Assembly: GCA_902805675.1 (NCBI GenBank)
Contig: CADCTA010000002.1
Coordinates: 1 to 64,000, forward strand
DNA: 64,000 nt
Reading direction: 5' to 3'
DNA from: an uncultured Chthoniobacterales bacterium
GTDB taxonomy: Bacteria > Verrucomicrobiota > Verrucomicrobiia > Chthoniobacterales > UBA10450
This document shows, one piece after another, positions 26,583 through 32,797 of this stretch (position 1 is its first letter; each line of letters begins with the position of its first letter). Made by a program: the position numbers and the translations under genes. The notes beneath the pieces are model-generated. The model did no database searches, was not told the origin of the DNA, and saw only the letters and a program-made list of their open reading frames with translations.

Positions 26583-27170
26583 ATGGAAGAAGCGGTGCCT
26601 CCAGCCCGAAGAAATCAGAAGTGCGTCGTTGTCGGCGTGACCGGTTCGATCGCTGCGTACAAATCAGCCGAACTAACGAGCCTGCTCTACAAACAAGGCC
26701 ATCAGGTCTTCGTCGTCATGACGCGCGATGCGACGGAGTTCATCACGCCTCTCACATTGCAGACGCTCTCGAAGAATCCCGTGATGACCAGCTTCTATGA
26801 CGAGAAGGAAAACTGGCGCCCCGGTCACATCCAGCTCGCCGATCGCGCGGACCTGCTTCTCATCGCTCCCGCGACCGCACACATCATCGCAGAACTTGCG
26901 AATGGCCTCGCCGGCCACCCGCTCGCCGCCATCGCGCTTGCTACGCGCGCGCAGATTCTCGTCGCGCCCGCGATGAACGGGAAGATGTGGGAACACCCGG
27001 CGACGCAGGACAACGTGCTGAAGCTACGCGAACGCGGCGTCGAGTTCATCGGGCCGGAGGAAGGAATGCTGGCGTGCGGCTATGAAGGTGCAGGCCGGTT
27101 GTGGAAGGTCGATGACATCGCGTTTCGCGCGGAGTTCCTGCTGCGGCGGGACGACAACCTGATCGCGTGA
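26583..27170 (+). CDS. coaC: Phosphopantothenoylcysteine decarboxylase (CoaC), separate from CoaB
   Basis: FMN enzyme of coenzyme A synthesis that decarboxylates 4'-phosphopantothenoylcysteine. The 195 residues cover only the HFCD flavoprotein half of the usual Dfp/CoaBC fusion: VVVGVTGSIAAYKSAEL at the start, WRPGHIQLADRADLLLIAPAT with the catalytic His, LVAPAMNGKMWEHPATQDN (the PxMNxxMW motif), and MLACGYEGAGRL with the active-site Cys. A stop is reached directly after RRDDNLIA, and the CoaB half begins in another frame through a 4-nt overlap. The pair therefore replaces the common bifunctional protein. The ATG at 26583 follows an inverted-repeat element by 40 bp. Confidence 0.93.
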   Translation: MEEAVPPARRNQKCVVVGVTGSIAAYKSAELTSLLYKQGHQVFVVMTRDATEFITPLTLQTLSKNPVMTSFYDEKENWRPGHIQLADRADLLLIAPATAHIIAELANGLAGHPLAAIALATRAQILVAPAMNGKMWEHPATQDNVLKLRERGVEFIGPEEGMLACGYEGAGRLWKVDDIAFRAEFLLRRDDNLIA

Positions 27171-27820
27171 GGATTGTTGTCACCGCGGGACCGACACGCG
27201 AGCCGATCGATCCAGTTCGTTTCATCAGCAACCGCTCGTCGGGCAAAATGGGCTACGCAATCGCGGAAGCAGCGCGTGATGCCGGCCACGAGGTCACGCT
27301 GATCACTGGACCCGCAACGATCGAGCTGCCCGACGACGTCGACGTCGTTCCGATCAGCACGAGCGACGAGCTCTTCGACGCGGTCCACAAGCACGTTCGC
27401 TACTGCGACGTGCTCGTGATGTGCGCCGCGGTTTCAGATTACAAACCGGCACACTTCTCTCGGCATAAACTCGAGAAGCAGCGCGAGGTATCCGCGCTTG
27501 AGTTGATCGCGACGCGCGACATTCTCGCGTCACTTCCCGCAGAGGATCGCGCCTATCTCGTCATCGGTTTCGCCGCGCAGACGCATGATCTGGAGCAGAA
27601 CGCGCTGCGGAAACTGCGCGAGAAAAATTGCGACGCGATCGTCGCGAATGATGTGAGTCGCAGCGATTCCGGAATGGAAAGCGATGACAACGAAGTCACA
27701 ATTTTCTTTCGTGATGGCCAACGCAAAACGATTTCACGCGCGCCAAAAGTCATCATCGCGCGCGAGTTGATGAAAATAATCTCGCAGTTGCATGGAAACA
27801 GTTTGACAAAATTTTTCTGA
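27167..27820 (+). CDS. coaB: Phosphopantothenate-cysteine ligase (CoaB), separate from CoaC
   Basis: Joins 4'-phosphopantothenate and cysteine, with nucleotide activation, just before the CoaC step. The 217 residues match the C-terminal half of bacterial CoaBC: IVVTAGPTREPIDPVRFISN with RSSGKMGYAIAEAA, LVMCAAVSDYKPAHFS, the Lys-containing HKLEKQREVSALEL, GFAAQTHDLEQNALRKL, and NDVSRSDSGMESDDNEVTIF. The start is GTG (27167), overlapping the coaC TGA by 4 nt (GTGA), so the two polypeptides are translationally coupled. The nucleotide specificity (CTP in typical bacterial enzymes) is assumed from the family. Confidence 0.93.
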   Translation: MRIVVTAGPTREPIDPVRFISNRSSGKMGYAIAEAARDAGHEVTLITGPATIELPDDVDVVPISTSDELFDAVHKHVRYCDVLVMCAAVSDYKPAHFSRHKLEKQREVSALELIATRDILASLPAEDRAYLVIGFAAQTHDLEQNALRKLREKNCDAIVANDVSRSDSGMESDDNEVTIFFRDGQRKTISRAPKVIIARELMKIISQLHGNSLTKFF

Positions 27821-27823
27821 TGC

Positions 27824-27867
27824 TTACTCACAAGTTGTTGTGAACTTATTCACATACTTGTTCACAC
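27824..27867. promoter_or_regulatory. Cluster of DnaA-box-like / TTCACA motifs in an A/T-rich patch
   Basis: Within 44 bp there are TTACTCACA, GTTGTGAAC (reverse), TTATTCACA and TTGTTCACA. TTATTCACA at 27847-27855 fits the DnaA-box consensus TTATNCACA; the others have one or two mismatches. The patch precedes the Lys-rich small gene. It may be a regulatory binding region; use as a replication origin is not supported because dnaA, dnaN and gyrase genes are absent. Confidence 0.4.
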
Positions 27868-27903
27868 TTCACCGCACCTGCGGATTGAAAGGGGGGATTA
27901 ACG

Positions 27904-28017
27904 ATGCCAGCAAAGAAAAGCGGTTCGTCTTCTAAGAAGTCCGGATCATCCAAAGCAGCTCCTAAGAAAAAGGCAGCCAGCAAAAAGAGCAGCTCGAAAA
28001 AGGGCGGAAAGAAGTAG
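27904..28017 (+). CDS. Tiny Lys/Ser-rich basic protein, histone-H1-tail-like
   Basis: A 37-residue open frame, MPAKKSGSSSKKSGSSKAAP followed by more KKKAASKKSSSKKGGKK-type sequence, composed almost only of Lys, Ser, Ala and Gly. It resembles the C-terminal tails of eukaryotic H1 and bacterial H1-like proteins and would bind nucleic acid by charge. Support that it is real: AAAGGGGGG lies 7-13 nt before the ATG, an A/T-rich possible promoter is upstream, and a strong Rho-independent terminator (28079-28114) follows. It lies between coaB and the inositol-monophosphatase gene. No defined domain can be assigned, and the specific role is unknown. Confidence 0.8.
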   Translation: MPAKKSGSSSKKSGSSKAAPKKKAASKKSSSKKGGKK

Positions 28018-28078
28018 TCCGTAATCCGTCTCACTAGAGGACCCGGATTTCTTCCGGAGTCTTAAACGAAAACTCAAC

Positions 28079-28114
28079 CCGGGGGGAGAACCCGTTTCTC
28101 CTCCCGGTTTTTTT
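28079..28114 (+). terminator. Rho-independent terminator after the Lys-rich small gene
   Basis: A 12-bp stem (CCGGGGGGAGAA pairing with TTCTCCTCCCGG, one G-T wobble), a short loop CCCGT, and a run of seven T residues. The next base begins an inverted-repeat element. Confidence 0.9.
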
Positions 28115-28263
28115 GTCATTCCGACCGAAGTGGAGGAACGAAGCCGCGGGGACGCGAGCGACGTGGGCGAAGCCCGCAGGGTGAGAGAGCGGGAGCGAAC
28201 GAATCAATCCCGTGGCACTACTGCCGGTCGCACAACGGGAGTCTCGACTTCGCTCGACATGAC
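28115..28263. repeat. Inverted repeat, GTCATTCCGACCGAAG family, copy 1 (expanded)
   Basis: Starts GTCATTCCGACCGAAGTGG and ends CTCGACTTCGCTCGACATGAC, forming outer arms; the interior is longer than in other copies (about 149 bp in total) and contains a GAGCGGGAGCGAACGAATC insert. It directly abuts the terminator T tract. Related copies: 29554, 45204, 60986. Confidence 0.85.
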
Positions 28264-28314
28264 CGCGCAAAGACCACGTGAATTGTTGATGGAACCGAGT
28301 TCTAGTCTGTCCGC

Positions 28315-29064
28315 ATGACCGACTATCTCGATGCAGCCATCGAAGCCGCGCGCGCCGCCGGCGAGCTGCTCTGTGCGAACTTCCACGAGAAGCTGCGCGT
28401 CGACGCAGTCTTCAAGCACGACATCAAACTCGAGATCGATGTGCGCACGCAGACGTTGATCACGGATCACTTGCTGACGCGCTTTCCGCAGCACGCGCTC
28501 TACGGCGAGGAGGGAATCGTCGGCGATCAAAGCGCGGAGTACCAGTGGATCGTCGATCCGCTCGACGGAACGGTGAATTACTTCTACGGCATCCCGCATT
28601 TCTGCACGTCGATCGCGCTGCGACGCGGTGACGAAATGGTGGCCGGCGTGATCTACGATCCGGTTCGCGACGAGATGTGGGCGGGACGACGTGGCGAGCC
28701 GCCGACGTTAAACGGCGAGCCGTTTCGCGTGAGCGAGCGGAGCGAGCTTAGCGACGCGATCATCTCCGTCGGGTTATCGAAGACGGGTCAGACGATCCGC
28801 GAAGGGATGCCGCTGCTGCAGGACATGGTGCAGCGCGTGCGCAAGTGCCGCCTGCTCGGCAGCGCCGCTCTCGACATGGCGTATGTGGCCTGCGGTCGCT
28901 TCGATGCCTACGTCGAGCAGGGCATCAGCCTCTGGGACATCGCAGCCGGTTGGCTATTGATCGAAGAGGCTGGCGGCAAAGTCGTTCTCGAACCGCGCGC
29001 GGATATGAAAGACAAATACATGGTCGTGGCGTCCAGCGGACGCATCGACCTGAACATCCGATGA
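28315..29064 (+). CDS. suhB: Inositol-1-monophosphatase family phosphatase
   Basis: Mg-dependent sugar/inositol phosphatase of 249 residues. Metal-site motifs are present in order: GEE (YGEEGI, about residue 63-68), WIVDPLDGTVNYFYGIPHFC with the DPLDGT motif (about 81-86), and GISLWDIAAGWLLIEEAGG with the WDxAAG motif (about 205). IDVRTQTLI near residue 41 precedes them. Family members act on inositol-1-phosphate, fructose-1,6-bisphosphate, PAP or histidinol phosphate; E. coli SuhB also takes part in transcription complexes, so the symbol only marks family similarity. The stop overlaps the ispF start by 4 nt, so the two genes are coupled. Confidence 0.88.
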   Translation: MTDYLDAAIEAARAAGELLCANFHEKLRVDAVFKHDIKLEIDVRTQTLITDHLLTRFPQHALYGEEGIVGDQSAEYQWIVDPLDGTVNYFYGIPHFCTSIALRRGDEMVAGVIYDPVRDEMWAGRRGEPPTLNGEPFRVSERSELSDAIISVGLSKTGQTIREGMPLLQDMVQRVRKCRLLGSAALDMAYVACGRFDAYVEQGISLWDIAAGWLLIEEAGGKVVLEPRADMKDKYMVVASSGRIDLNIR

Positions 29065-29537
29065 CGCGGTGCGGCATCGGATACGACGCGCATCGTCTCG
29101 TCGCCGGGCGCAAGTTGATCCTCGGCGGTGTGGAGATTCCGCACTCCGTGGGCCTGGAAGGACACTCGGACGCTGACGTTCTCTCGCACGCGATCGCTGA
29201 CGCGCTGCTTGGGGCGATCGGCGAAAGCGATATTGGTCATCATTTCCCAAACACTGACGAAGGCATTCGCGGCATCAGTAGCATCGCCATCCTCGAGCGA
29301 GTGAACGCGGTCCTGCGAACGAAGCTCGCCCGTCCCACGAACGTCGACGCGACATTAATCGCGGAGGCGCCGAAGATCGCGCCGCACATTCCCGGAATGC
29401 GCGAGAAGATCGCGCGCGCACTGCAGTTGGACCCATCGCGCATTAGTATCAAAGCGACGACGAACGAAGGCCTCGGCACGATTGGCCGCGGCGAAGGGAT
29501 GGCGGCGATGGCCGTCGCGAGTGTGGAGCAGGGCTGA
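29061..29537 (+). CDS. ispF: 2-C-methyl-D-erythritol 2,4-cyclodiphosphate synthase
   Basis: Fifth step of the MEP isoprenoid pathway, converting CDP-methylerythritol 2-phosphate to the cyclodiphosphate with release of CMP. The 158 residues are typical in length. Visible motifs: MTRCGIGYDAHRLV (metal-binding Asp and His), LILGGVEIPHSVGLEGHSDADVLSHAIADALLGA, GDIGHHFP-like SDIGHHFPNTDE, and KATTNEGLGTIGRGEGMAAMAV. The start ATG overlaps the upstream phosphatase stop as ATGA. dxs, the first enzyme of the pathway, is at 41804 in this window; other MEP genes are elsewhere. An inverted-repeat element follows 17 bp after the stop. Confidence 0.96.
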   Translation: MTRCGIGYDAHRLVAGRKLILGGVEIPHSVGLEGHSDADVLSHAIADALLGAIGESDIGHHFPNTDEGIRGISSIAILERVNAVLRTKLARPTNVDATLIAEAPKIAPHIPGMREKIARALQLDPSRISIKATTNEGLGTIGRGEGMAAMAVASVEQG

Positions 29538-29553
29538 TGCGCACCGCATCATT

Positions 29554-29645
29554 GTCATTCCGACCGGAGCGCAGCGAAGTGGAGGAATCCCGTGGCGGTT
29601 ACGATCGATTGAGCCACGGGATGTCTCGACTTCGCTCGACATGAC
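29554..29645. repeat. Inverted repeat, GTCATTCCGACCGAAG family, copy 2
   Basis: 92-bp element: GTCATTCCGACCGGAGCG and GTGGAGGAATCCCGTGGC on the left, GCCACGGGATGTCTCGACTT and CGCTCGACATGAC on the right. It fills the interval between ispF and cysS and ends 6 bp before the cysS ATG, so the hairpin could affect cysS translation as well as ispF termination. Confidence 0.92.
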
Positions 29646-29651
29646 ACGCTG

Positions 29652-31067
29652 ATGAGCCTCCGGTTTTTCAACACCTACTCGCGCGCGCCGGAGGAGTTCC
29701 GACCGATCGCAGCGGATGGCCGCACCGTGAAGATGTATACGTGCGGTCCGACGGTCTACAGCTACGCGCATATCGGGAACTTCCGCGCCTACCTGTTTGA
29801 AGATCTCCTGCAGCGGCATCTCGAGTTGCGCGGCTTCAAGGTGCAGCGCGTGATGAACATCACCGACGTGGACGACAAGACGATCCGCGGCTGCCAGGAA
29901 GCGGGTGTGCCGCTCGCGCAGTTCACGGAGCCGTTCACGGAGGCGTTCTTCGACGATCTCGCAGCGCTGCGAATCAAGCGCGCCGACAACTATCCGCGTG
30001 CGACCGAAGAGCAGCATGTTGCCGCGATGATCGCGATGATCGGCACGTTGATCGAGCGTGGCCTGGCTTACCAGGCGGAAGACAAATCGGTTTACTTCCG
30101 CATCAAGAACTTCGCGGAGTACGGTCGGCTCGCACATTTCAACCTCGACGAGCTCCAATCGACCGGACGGGTGAAGAACGACGAGTACGAAAAGGAAAGC
30201 GTCGGTGACTTCGCGCTGTGGAAAGCGTGGGATGAAGCGGATGGCCCCGTGCGTTGGGACAGCCCGTGGGGTTCAGGCCGGCCGGGCTGGCACATCGAGT
30301 GCAGCGCGATGGCGACGCAGCTACTCGGTGAGCAACTCGACATTCACTGCGGCGGCGTCGACAACATCTTCCCGCACCACGAAGCGGAGATCGCGCAGAC
30401 CGAAGGCGTCACTGGCAAGCAGTTTGTGCGCTACTGGATGCATTGCGCGCACCTGCAGGTGGACGCGCAGAAGATGTCGAAGTCGCTCGGCAATTTCTAC
30501 ACGCTGCGCGACGTGCTCGCGAAGGGTTACACCGGGCGCGAGGTGCGCTACGCGTTGATGCGCGTGCACTATCGCGCGCCGCTGAATTTTACCTGGGAAG
30601 GCATGGACGAAGCGCGGCAGGCGCTCGGGCGGATTGACGAGTGGGTAGCGCGGCTGCGCGCCAAGGCCGCTGAAGAAAACGTCGAACGTCGAACGTCGAA
30701 CGCTGAAGGTCGAACTGAAGCATTTGAAGAAGCGCTCGACGACGATCTCAACATCTCGGCCGCGCTCGGTTTCCTCTTCGAGACGATCCGCCAGACCAAT
30801 CGGGCGCTGGATGGCGGCACGCTCGACGCTGCCGCCGCGCGTGGCTGGCTCGAATGGTGGAACAGGATCGACACCGTGCTCGCGCTCACGGGTGAAGACA
30901 CAAGCGTGCCGGCGAACATCACCGCGCTCGGCGAAGCGCGCGCGCAGGCGAGGCTTGCCAAGGAATGGCGGAAAAGTGATGAATTGCGCGACGAGCTCGC
31001 TGCGCTGGGCTGGGAAATTCGCGACACGAAGGACGGCCAGAAGATCACAAAACGCGGCGGCGCTTAG
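29652..31067 (+). CDS. cysS: Cysteinyl-tRNA synthetase with repeat-derived insertion
   Basis: Class I aminoacyl-tRNA synthetase charging tRNA-Cys. The 471 residues contain the zinc/substrate Cys31 and HIGH motif in YTCGPTVYSYAHIGNFRAYL (HIGN at 40-43), VMNITDVDDKTI, GRPGWHIECSAMA (second zinc ligands), HCGGVDNIFPHHEAEIAQ, and KMSKS at about 274-278. A DALR-type C-terminal domain follows (FEEALDDDLNISAALGFLFE). At about residues 342-355 the sequence NVERRTSNAEGRTE is translated GAACGTC heptamer repeat (30678-30715), in frame in a linker just before the C-terminal domain. The protein otherwise looks intact and functional. The start ATG at 29652 lies just after an inverted repeat. Confidence 0.96.
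   Translation: MSLRFFNTYSRAPEEFRPIAADGRTVKMYTCGPTVYSYAHIGNFRAYLFEDLLQRHLELRGFKVQRVMNITDVDDKTIRGCQEAGVPLAQFTEPFTEAFFDDLAALRIKRADNYPRATEEQHVAAMIAMIGTLIERGLAYQAEDKSVYFRIKNFAEYGRLAHFNLDELQSTGRVKNDEYEKESVGDFALWKAWDEADGPVRWDSPWGSGRPGWHIECSAMATQLLGEQLDIHCGGVDNIFPHHEAEIAQTEGVTGKQFVRYWMHCAHLQVDAQKMSKSLGNFYTLRDVLAKGYTGREVRYALMRVHYRAPLNFTWEGMDEARQALGRIDEWVARLRAKAAEENVERRTSNAEGRTEAFEEALDDDLNISAALGFLFETIRQTNRALDGGTLDAAAARGWLEWWNRIDTVLALTGEDTSVPANITALGEARAQARLAKEWRKSDELRDELAALGWEIRDTKDGQKITKRGGA
30678..30715. repeat. GAACGTC heptamer repeat inside the cysS coding sequence
   Basis: AACGTC plus two perfect and two diverged units (GAACGTC, GAACGTC, GAACGCT, GAAGGTC, GAAC). It is translated in frame as NVERRTSNAEGRTE. 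Same family as 23728. Confidence 0.92.
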
Positions 31068-31079
31068 CTAACCTTTACC

Positions 31080-31772
31080 ATGTTTGCGCCCGATGAATTC
31101 CTCGCCCTCGAACACACGGCGCATTCTAAGCTGTTCGAGAACCAGAAGTACGTCTGGGACGCGCTCAAGCAGATCGCGAGCTATCTGCAGTTTCGGCTCA
31201 AGCCGGCGGTGCTCGGGCAGTTGGTCGGGAAGCCGTTCATCAGCAACGCCGTCTTCGTCGGAACCGGCACGGTGATCGAGCAAGGCGCCGTGCTGAAAGG
31301 CCCGGCGTGGATCGGTGAGAACTGCCACATCCGCAGTGGCTGCTACGTGCGCGAGAACGTCATCGTCGGCGACAACGTGGTGATGGGGAATTCATGCGAG
31401 TTCAAGAACTCGATCCTCTTCGACGATGCGCAGGTGCCGCATTTCAATTACGTCGGCGACTCGATCCTTGGCTACAAGGCGCACCTCGGTGCGGGGGTCA
31501 TTCTCTCGAACGTGAAGCTTGATCATCGTGAGATTCACGTGACGGCAAATGACGGCAACATCGCGACTGGGCTGAAGAAATTCGGAGCGATAATTGGCGA
31601 TCGGACGGAGATCGGCTGCAACGCCGTGATCAATCCCGGATCTGTTCTCGGGCGTGACTCGATCGTTTATCCGGGAGCAAACTTCCGCGGCGTTTTGCCT
31701 GCTTCGAGCATCGTCAAGATACGGCAGAACATTCAGGTGCTGCCGCGGCGCGAGGCGCTCGAGGGCAGCTGA
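31080..31772 (+). CDS. Left-handed beta-helix protein, GlmU-C-terminus-like
   Basis: A 230-residue protein made mostly of hexapeptide repeats forming a left-handed beta-helix: AVFVGTGTVIEQGAVLKGPAWIGENCHIRSGCYV, then ENVIVGDNVVMGNSCEFKNSILF, HFNYVGDSILGYKAHLGAGVILSNVKLDH, and AIIGDRTEIGCNAVINPGSVLGRDSIVYPG. The order resembles the acetyltransferase half of GlmU and related UDP-GlcNAc-pyrophosphorylase-like proteins, with an N-terminal helical segment (about 1-45) in place of the uridylyltransferase. It may be a sugar acyltransferase or a nucleotidyltransferase-associated protein; the substrate is not determined. It follows cysS after 12 bp, likely in the same transcript. Confidence 0.85.
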   Translation: MFAPDEFLALEHTAHSKLFENQKYVWDALKQIASYLQFRLKPAVLGQLVGKPFISNAVFVGTGTVIEQGAVLKGPAWIGENCHIRSGCYVRENVIVGDNVVMGNSCEFKNSILFDDAQVPHFNYVGDSILGYKAHLGAGVILSNVKLDHREIHVTANDGNIATGLKKFGAIIGDRTEIGCNAVINPGSVLGRDSIVYPGANFRGVLPASSIVKIRQNIQVLPRREALEGS

Positions 31773-31823
31773 CTGTTAATTCCGCGCCGAGCACGCAGCA
31801 AAACGCGTCGCCTCCCACACCGG

Positions 31824-31936
31824 TCATCCTGAACGTAGTGAAGGACCTCACGCAGGGTCATAGGCCGTGCACATCGGGCTGACCACGCGAGGAGGCCAGC
31901 GTGAGGTCCTTCGCCGTCTCCGCGGCTCAGGATGAC
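31824..31936. repeat. Inverted repeat, GTCATCCTGAG family, copy 2
   Basis: 113-bp element: GTCATCCTGAACGTAGTGAA and GGACCTCACGCAGGG on the left, GCGTGAGGTCCTTCGCCGTC and CGCGGCTCAGGATGAC on the right. It lies between the convergent beta-helix and TPR-protein genes. Confidence 0.92.
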
Positions 31937-31952
31937 CGCGCTCGAAGGGCGG

Positions 31953-32681
31953 TCACTCGGTTACGAGCGCAGGCTTCGTCTTCATCCATCCAAGCTCAAA
32001 GAACGGCCGTGCAAACCACGCCGTCGCCTTCGCGTCGAAGATGTCTCCTGCTCGGCGCATCCACTTCTCGCCGTCGCGCTTATTGCCGTCGGCGAATGCC
32101 CACGCCGCCTGCGCGTAATAGTAGGCCGCCGTTTCAGTGGGAAAAGTCACGCGCTCGAACGCAGGGCGACCTCCAGCTTTATCGCCGGCGCCTAGATACG
32201 TCATCAATACCCCAAAACGCAGCTTCTCGTGCGAGATGAGGATGTTCGTCTCGCGCATGACAATGTCGTACGCCGCGCGTGCTTCTTCCCACTTCTGCTG
32301 ACGGAGCAAGGCATCGCCGATGTGCAGTCGCGGAGCGAAGAGCGCCGGATCGGCCACATGCGCCGCTCGAAAGGCAGCAACCGCTTCATCGAGCTCCTTT
32401 TGCTCCATGAAGATGCACCCGCGCAGGTCCAGTGATTGCGCTGTCGGCTGCGCCGCAGCCTCGAGCTGATCGAGCGCCTGTCCTGCCGCGTCCAGATTGC
32501 CTCGGTGGAACTCGCGCTTCGCCGCTTCGAGCAGATCCGCACCGGCGCGCGGCTGTGCCACGGCGAGCGACGCGACGAGACTAACGAGCAGCGCGGCGAC
32601 GACCCGGGAAGCGAGCCGCGGATGGGCAGGGATTCGAACCCTGGTTGCCTTGCGGCAAACACGCTTTCCAGGCGTGCGCAT
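31953..32681 (-). CDS. Exported TPR-type protein whose start lies inside tRNA-Ser
   Basis: A secreted or periplasmic helical-repeat protein of unknown role. Its body (from about residue 45) is a row of TPR-like helices: LLEAAKREFHRGNLDAAGQA, QSLDLRGCIFMEQKELDEAV, PRLHIGDALLRQQKWEEARA, AAYYYAQAAWAFADGNKRDG and more. Just before it is a signal-peptide-like core ending in LAVAQ. Between the tRNA 3' end and this core there is no ATG, GTG or TTG; the only in-frame ATG (32681) lies within the tRNA-Ser gene, giving a 25-residue Arg-rich leader (MRTPGKRVCRKATRVR). A CTG near residue 31 or the ATG in the tRNA could be used. The true start is uncertain; the body is convincing. Confidence 0.72.
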   Translation of the reverse strand: MRTPGKRVCRKATRVRIPAHPRLASRVVAALLVSLVASLAVAQPRAGADLLEAAKREFHRGNLDAAGQALDQLEAAAQPTAQSLDLRGCIFMEQKELDEAVAAFRAAHVADPALFAPRLHIGDALLRQQKWEEARAAYDIVMRETNILISHEKLRFGVLMTYLGAGDKAGGRPAFERVTFPTETAAYYYAQAAWAFADGNKRDGEKWMRRAGDIFDAKATAWFARPFFELGWMKTKPALVTE

Positions 32682-32703
32682 TAGACCACTCTGCCACCCA
32701 TCC
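32619..32703 (-). tRNA. tRNA-Ser (anticodon GGA)
   Basis: Complete class II cloverleaf of 85 nt on the minus strand. The acceptor arms are GGATGGG and CCCATCC with discriminator G. The D region is TGGCAGAGTGGTCTAATGC, the anticodon loop CTGGAAA has anticodon GGA, a long variable arm follows, and the T arm contains GGGTTCGAATCCC. CCA is not encoded (CGG follows). The 3' half overlaps the in-frame start of the downstream TPR-protein frame. Confidence 0.97.
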
Positions 32704-32717
32704 TGTGCACTCGTGCT

Positions 32718-32787
32718 CTTGATCTTAATCCTAATCCTAATCTCCTGAGCGGCGCTGATGAGATTAGGAGCAAGATTAGGATTATGA
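32718..32787. repeat. ATCCTA-type inverted repeat between hemQ and tRNA-Ser
   Basis: Left arm CTTAATCCTAATCCTAATCTC (32724-32744) faces right arm GAGATTAGGAGCAAGATTAGG (from 32760), with 15 bp between. The 6-bp CCTAAT/ATTAGG unit repeats within each arm. The hairpin sits downstream of hemQ and upstream of the tRNA, where it could end the hemQ transcript. Confidence 0.85.
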
Positions 32788-32797
32788 GTATGAGTCT

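Noticed and set aside
27824-27867. Chromosomal replication origin
   Set aside because: Only one motif fully fits the DnaA-box consensus and no replication-initiation genes are nearby; kept only as a possible regulatory cluster.
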